This document shows positions 57,538 through 64,000 of a stretch of DNA of 64,000 nt, piece by piece; the stretch's first letter is position 1, and each line of letters opens with the position of its first letter. Under the pieces are notes generated by a model, which saw only the letters and a list, made by a program, of their open reading frames with translations, was not told the DNA's origin and made no database searches. Origin of the DNA: Lachnospiraceae bacterium (lineage in GTDB: Bacteria; Bacillota; Clostridia; Lachnospirales; Lachnospiraceae). The stretch is from contig AP025573.1 of the NCBI GenBank assembly GCA_022845895.1, positions 4,064,501 to 4,128,500 on the forward strand, given 5' to 3'. Made by a program: the position numbers and the translations under genes.

Positions 57538-58611
57538 TTAAGCTACATATAAATTATTGTATTCGTCCTGCCATAAATATAACTGCCCGGCAGATTCCCA
57601 TGTTTCATACGGAACGTCCATGTACTTTAATATCTCCTGAAGCCCCAGACCACCTTCTTCCAACGCCTTCATGCACAACTGGTGATGTTTTGGATGTGTA
57701 GTCTGCATACGTTGAAACCGATTAGGCTCTGTTTCTTCCGTGAGGCCAAAGCAGCAATACATACAGCCGGTCCTTTGTTCTCCTGTCAGATAATAGATTC
57801 CCTGTGCTGTCTGTTTGATTTCCCCATAAATGCTGCAGATTTCAAACGGGTAGGCAGAACCGTCCCGCACTATGATTTTTTCTCCCAGATGTTCATAGGC
57901 AAACCGGAATACGTCCTGCTTGGTCCATGGGCCTAACGGCTGGCTTTTGATGGTAGTGCCGGAGTAGACATTACAGCCTGTTTTTGAATACTGGTGTGCT
58001 CTCCGAAAGGATTCATCCTGTGTAATTCCCATATATGGATAGCACCCTGTCTGCTTCACATATTTCAGAAATGGCTTTTTCTTCATAATGTCACAACAGC
58101 GTTCTGATATTTCAAAAGGCGCATTCAGATAGTGATGCCATTTTTTTGGCAGCATACCGAATTTTCCCCGTTCATCTCCGTTTAAAAGATAGTTCCTGTA
58201 ACGGGGAGACAGATTTCCATGCCGTAGTTTGCGGATTTTACAGGCATTCTCTTTGCTGATAACCGGATAGCCTTCTTCTAAAATTACCTGTCTAAAATTT
58301 TTCGTTGGACGTATTTCCTCAAAAGCTCCGTAGTTCGCTGCGTTCCGGGCAAACTTTACAATCTCTGGATATTCCAGTCCGGTATTACAAAATACTGCCG
58401 GTATCCTTTTTCCAAGTGTCATTCGGATCAGTGCCAGCAACACCGTGGAATCCAGTCCGCCGCTAAAGCTTAGATACACCATTCCATCCCAATATTCGTG
58501 CCATTCCTGTATCCGCCGGACTGCCAGCTTTAATTTTTCCTCATATGGAAGGTATTTGCGCTGTGCGTATGCCCACTCCTGATACTTTAAATCTTTATTT
58601 TGTATGTACAT
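57538..58611 (-). CDS. PAPS-reductase-like PP-loop ATP pyrophosphatase
   Basis: A 357-residue protein. YLSFSGGLDSTVLLALIRM is the PP-loop (about residue 45). Cys pairs are seen in SERCCDIMKKKPF and GCMYCCFGL, which may hold an iron-sulfur cluster. Proteins of this kind activate a substrate with ATP and transfer sulfur, as in DndC (DNA phosphorothioation) or in sulfate assimilation. No dnd partner genes are seen. It is a known type of element gene but its substrate here is unknown. Confidence 0.8.
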   Translation of the reverse strand: MYIQNKDLKYQEWAYAQRKYLPYEEKLKLAVRRIQEWHEYWDGMVYLSFSGGLDSTVLLALIRMTLGKRIPAVFCNTGLEYPEIVKFARNAANYGAFEEIRPTKNFRQVILEEGYPVISKENACKIRKLRHGNLSPRYRNYLLNGDERGKFGMLPKKWHHYLNAPFEISERCCDIMKKKPFLKYVKQTGCYPYMGITQDESFRRAHQYSKTGCNVYSGTTIKSQPLGPWTKQDVFRFAYEHLGEKIIVRDGSAYPFEICSIYGEIKQTAQGIYYLTGEQRTGCMYCCFGLTEETEPNRFQRMQTTHPKHHQLCMKALEEGGLGLQEILKYMDVPYETWESAGQLYLWQDEYNNLYVA

Positions 58612-58648
58612 TGCATTACCCCATCTCTGTAAAGATCATCTGATTCTG

Positions 58649-59056
58649 TTACCATATTTGTTGCGCCTGTGCAGGAAGGTACTTCTGAAATAATTCCCGG
58701 TATCTTTGGTAGCCAATGTCTTTAAGCGGTGCCTGTAAAGATGTCAATGACCATAACATCAATTCTTCCTCCTCCACATAGAAGCGGTTATCTGATGGCG
58801 TGATCCGGTTCCCGTTATACACAGGCTTGCTTACCTCCAGTAATTCCTTCATATCCGATTTGGTGGATACCTCTTTTAACATTTCTACCTTTTTATCAAA
58901 AAAAGCTTCCACCAGTTCTGGTAAGAAGCCTTTCTTTAAATAACCATCTGCCCTTTGGTAAAACTGCTGTAATGCCTGCAGCCGGAGTTTAAGTACCGCA
59001 TCCCGGCACCCTGTATCCTCTGCAATATATTTTCTTGCGCTTTCATAATCCATCAT
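58649..59056 (-). CDS. Hypothetical helical protein
   Basis: A 135-residue protein with GAGGAGGG upstream. Its start overlaps the sortase stop, so the two are coupled. It is helical and charged (VEAFFDKKVEMLKEVSTK). No family is recognised. Confidence 0.6.
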   Translation of the reverse strand: MMDYESARKYIAEDTGCRDAVLKLRLQALQQFYQRADGYLKKGFLPELVEAFFDKKVEMLKEVSTKSDMKELLEVSKPVYNGNRITPSDNRFYVEEEELMLWSLTSLQAPLKDIGYQRYRELFQKYLPAQAQQIW

Positions 59057-59832
59057 TTTGATTCCCTCCTCATCCCATGTATGATAAACCGCTGTTGTCT
59101 GCTGATGTTGGTGCAGGTAGAAAGTGTCACAATCCGGCTGCTGTCATCCGGTATCCCTTTTGCATCATACAGGCTTGAGCGGCTGGTTTCTTGAAGGAAT
59201 TCTAAAAAGGTTTCCTCTGCTGGAAACTGATAGCTGTAAGCCGCACTTTCTACCCAGCCTGTGTAACAGGCATAGATCTCATAAACGATGGCATGCTCCG
59301 GGGTATAGATATAAAAAAACGGATATTCCCGGCAGACCGATTCCTGTGCATACGCATCCAGCGCTGCAAACATCGTGCCATCCTTCATGTTATGTCCATA
59401 AAGGATGGTATTTCTGTCGCTAAAATCAGGCTGGTTATGATAATCCATGAAGATGCTTCCATGAATCCCTTCCGTACCGTCGCTTAAATGGGAGAGGTAA
59501 TAGCTGTTATCACCCCCCTGAAGCACCGGGTAGCTGATTTTGGCGCCGGGAATGTCAATCCATGCTATCACTTCCGGATTCAGGGCTTTTAAACCTTTAA
59601 AATCAATCTGGAGGAATTGGTATCCCTGACTAGCGCCATCGTTTTTTTTAGCATCCACCTCCGGCGTTTCTTTAGGTTCCTTCTTTACAAAATCATCCGC
59701 TATTTCCTGATAGGTGTCCTCACCTTTTCGGTATTGATTATGGCTGTCCATCAGACGCAAGGCAGAAAAAGATAGCCCAGCCACAGCCACAACTATTACA
59801 ATCGTGAGGCACCAGTTTTTAAATCGTTCCAT
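59053..59832 (-). CDS. srtB: Class B sortase
   Basis: A 259-residue protein. ATG 59832 has GGAGGATG upstream. An N-terminal membrane anchor (WCLTIVIVVAVAGLSFSAL) is followed by the sortase domain: ILYGHNMKDGTMF (catalytic His), IVTLSTCTNI (catalytic Cys), QRFIIHG (Arg). The helix between HLSDGTEGIHGSIF and YHNQ fits class B. It probably anchors the adhesin at 14-17.8 kb to the wall; no other substrate is seen in this window. Confidence 0.9.
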   Translation of the reverse strand: MERFKNWCLTIVIVVAVAGLSFSALRLMDSHNQYRKGEDTYQEIADDFVKKEPKETPEVDAKKNDGASQGYQFLQIDFKGLKALNPEVIAWIDIPGAKISYPVLQGGDNSYYLSHLSDGTEGIHGSIFMDYHNQPDFSDRNTILYGHNMKDGTMFAALDAYAQESVCREYPFFYIYTPEHAIVYEIYACYTGWVESAAYSYQFPAEETFLEFLQETSRSSLYDAKGIPDDSSRIVTLSTCTNISRQQRFIIHGMRRESK

Positions 59833-59874
59833 GTTCATCCTCCATTTCTAGAGAGGGAAGGCAAACGCCAACCC

Positions 59875-61152
59875 TCACACCTTTTTTCTTATTTCATAAT
59901 GGTAATCGTCAATTCCCTTGTAGTTACCGTTCCATTCTCCATTTTCGTTCAAATCCCATACCCGGCGCACACAGGAGAGTTCCAGCCTCTCACAGATTTC
60001 ATAGACACGCATACAGGCTTTTTGGATAATCCCACGCTTTTGTTCCTTATGGGGACAGTTCATTTCCACCATGCTTTCTCTGATCTCTGGTGATAGCTTC
60101 TGGTAAGCAAGGTATGCCTTACAGTCCGTTCTCCGTTCACATGGCGGACACTTTAACGGGTCTGTCACAACCTGCATCATCTTGTCCATATCAAAGGCCT
60201 CGTGGACGGTTTTCAGTTTTTTTTCTTTTAACTTAATCAGTGCTGCCTCCAGATTCTTATAATGGTTGACTCCCGGAACACACAGGAAGGAATATCCTGT
60301 CATATAATGGGCAATTGTTCCTTTCAGGCCGCCTTCGGTAAGCCAGATTACTTCCGCATCCGGATTTCCAATCCAATGTATGGGGCTTCCGGAGCCGGTT
60401 CCGTTCTTTTTATTCGAGCTGGAAAACCAGATGTATTTCTGGCTGCCCTTGGGGTGGTCCAGCCGAATCTGCATCCCGCAAATGAAACCGTCTATGGATT
60501 CCATAGGAATCAGGAAGCCGGAACCCTTTGGTGAAAAATTCATGGTCCAGCGCCCCTTTGCGTCCTCGTAAAATCCCGGCACGCCTTTTAACGTGCAGCC
60601 CTGCTCCTGTAACCGGTCTATCAGATTGTGAAACCCAAAGACCGGCGTGCTTTTATAGCGGCGCTCTTTGATCTGCAGGTCCGTTAGTCCACGCCTTTTC
60701 AAATCTTCATAATGTTTATCCGACAACGACAGCATTGACAGCAACATAGAGTATGTCCGGTTGATTTCTTTGTCTGAAGCCCGGTCTGGCGTTTCTACCA
60801 AAGCTTTCTGTTCTGCACACGCTGTTGTTACTGTCTTTTCAGAAACAGGCGCTTCATTGGTCAGATGGAGTTCCTTACAGATCTCGTCATATGCCTCTTT
60901 CCGGGAAATATGATAATAATCCCCATATAAATCCAGCATACCGCCATTTGCTCCACAATAATTACAGTAAAAAGCGTTCTTGACCAGATTGATATTCATT
61001 TTCCCTTTATGCCCGCAAAAGATACAGTTGCAATACCAGTCGCTTTGTTTGGTAAATGGCGCTGGCTTGCCGTTTCGGTCTGTGGGATGGATTCCCATGA
61101 TTTTTGTTACATCCGAAATGCGGAACGGAAAGTCACTGATACTGTGTCTCAT
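59875..61152 (-). CDS. CHC2 zinc-finger DNA primase-like protein
   Basis: A 425-residue protein. YCNCIFCGHKGKMNINLVKN and AFYCNYCGANGGMLDLYG form the CHC2 zinc finger; the Toprim-like part has VIWLTEGGLKGTIAH and VHEAFDMDKM (acidic residues). A second Cys group (CPPCERRTDC) lies near the C-terminus. It would make RNA primers for the element, for instance on the transferred strand. Confidence 0.82.
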   Translation of the reverse strand: MRHSISDFPFRISDVTKIMGIHPTDRNGKPAPFTKQSDWYCNCIFCGHKGKMNINLVKNAFYCNYCGANGGMLDLYGDYYHISRKEAYDEICKELHLTNEAPVSEKTVTTACAEQKALVETPDRASDKEINRTYSMLLSMLSLSDKHYEDLKRRGLTDLQIKERRYKSTPVFGFHNLIDRLQEQGCTLKGVPGFYEDAKGRWTMNFSPKGSGFLIPMESIDGFICGMQIRLDHPKGSQKYIWFSSSNKKNGTGSGSPIHWIGNPDAEVIWLTEGGLKGTIAHYMTGYSFLCVPGVNHYKNLEAALIKLKEKKLKTVHEAFDMDKMMQVVTDPLKCPPCERRTDCKAYLAYQKLSPEIRESMVEMNCPHKEQKRGIIQKACMRVYEICERLELSCVRRVWDLNENGEWNGNYKGIDDYHYEIRKKV

Positions 61153-61167
61153 TCATGTTCTCCTAAC

Positions 61168-61190
61168 GAGGCTCCCCTTAAAGGAGCCTC
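61168..61190. repeat. Hairpin between the annealing-protein and primase genes
   Basis: GAGGCTCC (61168-61175) and GGAGCCTC (61183-61190) form a perfect 8-base stem. No T run follows on the minus strand. It lies 16 bases before the primase start and may stabilise the mRNA or tune translation. Confidence 0.65.
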
Positions 61191-61206
61191 ATGGATATTA
61201 TTTGGA

Positions 61207-62094
61207 CTATGCGGCTGCCTTTGCCAGCAAAAACTGAGCCGCCGCACGTAATAAGTTATTCGGTCCGTTGTATGTATTCCTATACCACTCCAAAGCAGAA
61301 GGGTCCTCCATGGCCAGTTGTCCCATGGTCTTATTGGCATGGATGCCATGGCCGCCAATGACTACATTTTTGGCCTGTTCATAGGTAAGCTGAGAGAGCA
61401 GCATTTCCACCGGCTGCTTCCAATCCAACACTCCAGTCCCCTGTGTATTAGATGGCGCGGGCTGTTGGCTGGCTGCCTGTGGTTGCATATATCCCGACAT
61501 ACCCTGCTGTATCGGCGCATATCCGGCCTGTCTTTGTGCATCCGCAAAAGGCTGCTGTCCAAATGCCGGGGGCATCTGTTGACCGGTCCTGTACTGCCCG
61601 CCAGAGGGGTTTGCCTGCGGCAATCCTTTGGCGCCGCCTTCGGTAACGGGGATTCCCGCATCTACCTGATGGGGATCATTCGTTTCAGACACATCGGCAT
61701 CCGCAAACTGGATTCCGTATCCGGCGTCTCCTAAGGCCCTTCCAACTGCAGCCGTTTCCGCCAGTTCCAAGAACTTGTCTCCAAACTGCGGGTCTGGGCT
61801 TCTGAATTTCTGAGCTAGAGCGCTTGCGATGAAGCTTTCCTCCGGATCGTTCCGGTCCAAGTACACTTTTGCCTCGACAATCGCCATTTCATCTTTGATG
61901 GCAAGTATTTTCTTCACAATCTTGCCTCCGGGGTTGCAGAGCCGAAACCATAATTTCCGATACTTTACATCAAGGTAAAGCTGGTCCTCCTGACCTTCTT
62001 TTTGTATGGTCCGGGCAAATTCCAAGGGTTCAAACCCTTCCACCCGGTTCATGGCAGCAACCGCTTTTGAGCGTTTATATAATAATTCACTCAT
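61207..62094 (-). CDS. Putative single-strand annealing (recombination) protein
   Basis: A 295-residue protein with GAAAGGGGA upstream. The conserved part is LELAETAAVGRALGDAGYGI, which matches the ETxAxGRALxxxGYG pattern of ERF/Rad52-type annealing proteins of phages and elements. A Gln/Pro/Gly-rich linker (about 150-225) leads to a helical C-terminus. It probably anneals DNA strands and works with SSB and the helicase. The family is inferred from one motif. Confidence 0.55.
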   Translation of the reverse strand: MSELLYKRSKAVAAMNRVEGFEPLEFARTIQKEGQEDQLYLDVKYRKLWFRLCNPGGKIVKKILAIKDEMAIVEAKVYLDRNDPEESFIASALAQKFRSPDPQFGDKFLELAETAAVGRALGDAGYGIQFADADVSETNDPHQVDAGIPVTEGGAKGLPQANPSGGQYRTGQQMPPAFGQQPFADAQRQAGYAPIQQGMSGYMQPQAASQQPAPSNTQGTGVLDWKQPVEMLLSQLTYEQAKNVVIGGHGIHANKTMGQLAMEDPSALEWYRNTYNGPNNLLRAAAQFLLAKAAA

Positions 62095-62185
62095 ATTGTT
62101 TCCCCTTTCTTATCTGGTCGCAAATTCCTTATATAATAGAAACCTGCCGCAACTGTTTTTCTGGAAAACGGATTGTTACATTCCG

Positions 62186-64000
62186 CTATACCGCTAATTT
62201 TAGCTGTTCAGGTTCTTGTCCCTGACTGCCTTTGTTATATTCTTTATAAAATCCCAGCATTTTCTCACTCAGCGCCGTATTACGCTTGCCGCTGTCATCT
62301 GTATGGATTGCCTGATAGATGGCATTTCTCTCTCCCACAATGATAACTTTGGCTTTGGCACGGGTAATGGCTGTATAGAAGATATTTCTTTTCAGCATTC
62401 CATAAAAAGCCTTGATCCATGGCAGGATGACCACCGGGTATTCGCTGCCCTGTGATTTGTGGATGGTAGTGGCATAAGCCAGCTCTATATTTTCCATCTG
62501 TTCTTTCCCATAGGTGACAATGCGGTTATCGGAAAAACCAATTTCCGCTTTCCATTCGCCCTCAGCGTCTTGATGGAGGCTTTGAATGGTTCCCATATCC
62601 CCGTTGCTTACCAGATCCGTGTTTTTGGTCTGGATGATTTTATCCCCTGAACGGAAAGTCCGCCCAGTGACTTTTATCTCCTCCGTATGCTTTCCCTTTG
62701 CATTGACCAGCTCACGGAGCGTTTCATTTAACTGGGATACGCCCGATGCCAGCTTCACCCGGTAAGGGCTTAACACCTGTACACTGTCCGTATCACTTGC
62801 AGACACTTCCTGCAAGTATAAGCGGTTTACAACCTCTGCTGTTTCCACAGCCCCTTTTGTCTCAATGAACTGGAAGTCCTCACCGAACTGCAGATTTGTC
62901 TTGTTTTTCTTAATCAGCGTCGCATTGCTATTGATCCGGCTTCCCTGTGTCTGCCGGTAAACGAAATCCAAGACCGTTACCGGTATCAGTCCGCTCTGAA
63001 TGAATTGGCGGAACACATCGCCCGGACCGACGCTTGGAAGCTGGTCCACATCACCTATCATGACAACCCGCACACCGCCTTTCAGCCGGCTGAAAAATTC
63101 ATATGCAAGTCGCATATCCACCATGGAGAACTCGTCCACGTTAAAAAAATCCGCACTGAGATATTGAAATTCTTCACAGAACTCCTCATCACTTATAAGG
63201 CCCATGGCCATGTGCATGGTAGATGCTTCCATAACGCCTGTGCTTTCGGCCATCCTACGTGCAGCCCGTCCGGTAGGAGCCATAAGCTGGATCTCCCCCG
63301 GACATAATAATTTCTGTATATACAGGATCACCTGCAGCACCGTTGTCTTTCCTGTGCCGGGGCCACCCGTTATAATGGACACCGTATTTTCAAATACCAT
63401 TCGTACTGCTTTGATCTGGGAAGGAGATAGCTGTATGGCCAGCGCCTGTTCCGCCTGCTTTATAGCAGAGTCTATATGCTCCACGCCCGGCAGCTTATCA
63501 AGAAGATGCCGGACAGCCATTCGGGCTGTCTCTGTTTCCGCTTCATAGAGCCTTGCTTCATAGATCCGCTGTTTTTCAACGACGATACTATTCTGCAAAG
63601 ACAGACGATACAATACATTCTGTATATCCCGATGTGACACCACCGGATTTTTCAGGTTATGGTTCAGTGTCTCCATCACCTGTTCCACCAGCGTTTCCTG
63701 CGTAAGATACAGATGCCCGTTTTTGGACGCCTGTGTAAGCACGTAGGCGATACAGCAGGAAATCCGCATAGGATCATTTAATGCCGCACAACACTTACGT
63801 GCGATTTCATCCACAGTCAAAAAGCCGAACCCTTTTATTGTGCATAGCTGATAAGGGCGTGTGGTGGCAATTTGCATAGATTGGGGGCCGAACTCCAGAA
63901 GGATTTTCTGTACCTGACTGGGTGTGATATCAAAGGGGGCAAGATATGTCATCAGTTCACGGAAGGCTTGGTTTTTTTGGAAGGCCTCCTTGATTTCCTC
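62186..64000 (-). CDS. recD2: RecD2-type DNA helicase (5' end outside window)
   Basis: The frame stays open to the right edge (EEIKEAFQKNQAFRELM precedes the first Met at 63952), so the N-terminus is missing. At least 605 residues are visible. Walker A IITGGPGTGKTTVLQVIL, Walker B NVDEFSMVDMRL, and TTIHKSQGSEYPVVI (motif V) with YTAITRAK (motif VI) are typical of superfamily 1B RecD2 helicases, which unwind DNA 5' to 3'. It is the first gene seen of the DNA-processing operon. Confidence 0.9.
   Translation of the reverse strand, partial: EEIKEAFQKNQAFRELMTYLAPFDITPSQVQKILLEFGPQSMQIATTRPYQLCTIKGFGFLTVDEIARKCCAALNDPMRISCCIAYVLTQASKNGHLYLTQETLVEQVMETLNHNLKNPVVSHRDIQNVLYRLSLQNSIVVEKQRIYEARLYEAETETARMAVRHLLDKLPGVEHIDSAIKQAEQALAIQLSPSQIKAVRMVFENTVSIITGGPGTGKTTVLQVILYIQKLLCPGEIQLMAPTGRAARRMAESTGVMEASTMHMAMGLISDEEFCEEFQYLSADFFNVDEFSMVDMRLAYEFFSRLKGGVRVVMIGDVDQLPSVGPGDVFRQFIQSGLIPVTVLDFVYRQTQGSRINSNATLIKKNKTNLQFGEDFQFIETKGAVETAEVVNRLYLQEVSASDTDSVQVLSPYRVKLASGVSQLNETLRELVNAKGKHTEEIKVTGRTFRSGDKIIQTKNTDLVSNGDMGTIQSLHQDAEGEWKAEIGFSDNRIVTYGKEQMENIELAYATTIHKSQGSEYPVVILPWIKAFYGMLKRNIFYTAITRAKAKVIIVGERNAIYQAIHTDDSGKRNTALSEKMLGFYKEYNKGSQGQEPEQLKLAV

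Overview
The window looks like most of a large integrative and conjugative element (or conjugative plasmid-like element) from a Gram-positive anaerobe of the class Clostridia, most likely a Lachnospiraceae-type gut bacterium. The evidence is strong AGGAGG-type ribosome binding sites, a Gram-positive conjugation apparatus without outer-membrane parts, a sortase-anchored thioester/VaFE adhesin with a class B sortase, a SpoVT-like regulator, a clostridial subtilisin-like protease and HTH_16/sigma-like regulators of conjugative transposons. No relaxase, integrase, rRNA, tRNA or CRISPR array was recognised inside the window.

Layout. (1) 1-20.8 kb, mainly + strand, is the transfer region: VirD4-type coupling protein, an S1-like protein, a small type I toxin/antisense RNA pair (about 4.5-4.8 kb), an XRE repressor, then a T4SS operon behind a leader with tandem terminators (pilin-like, VirB6-like, secreted/membrane protein, VirB1-like bifunctional wall hydrolase, VirB4 ATPase) that runs into a 1217-residue surface adhesin and several small genes including a sigma-like factor. 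(2) 20.9-34.8 kb, + strand, holds two operons of DNA-handling and regulatory genes: ssb, membrane protein, MoxR-type AAA ATPase, small XRE protein, HExxH+VWA protein, SpoVT-like regulator, sigma-like factor and DNA methylase; then NAD-dependent DNA ligase, YkgJ-type Cys cluster protein and NADAR protein. Each of these two operons begins with the same unusual layout: promoter, a short folded RNA with a conserved 3' tail, an intrinsic terminator, then the first gene. (3) 34.9-37.8 kb is a regulatory/recombination module (serine resolvase, DUF5348, HTH_16 protein, sigma-like protein, XRE repressor with paired operators).

(4) 38-55.6 kb is a cargo block that looks more AT-rich and partly decayed: a hybrid histidine kinase / HPt / REC-HD-GYP-GGDEF system next to a double-GntR regulator, a subtilisin-like protease, an AraC gene with a group II intron just upstream, a frameshifted DUF3788 gene, a deleted MerR/TipA regulator behind an intact MerR-type promoter and a DUF2268 metallopeptidase, then small enzymes (DUF3795, flavin/PNPOx-like, GNAT, TudS-related, frameshifted GNAT, inositol-phosphatase family, lipoprotein, glyoxalase-like). 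(5) At about 55.65-56.11 kb two gene remnants mark the seam back to element backbone. (6) 56.1-64 kb, minus strand, is a maintenance and DNA-processing module: ParR-like and ParM-like partition pair, PP-loop PAPS-reductase-like protein, class B sortase, CHC2 primase-like protein, a putative single-strand annealing protein and a RecD2-type helicase that runs off the window.

Working picture (inference): the + strand operons build the transfer channel and attach donor to recipient; ssb, ligase, primase, annealing protein and RecD2 process the DNA; ParMR maintains the extrachromosomal form; XRE, sigma-like and RNA leaders set expression. The most novel-looking signals are the duplicated leader RNA in front of ssb and ligA, the small type I toxin-antitoxin locus, the terminator-rich T4SS leader, and the MoxR / HExxH-VWA cassette.
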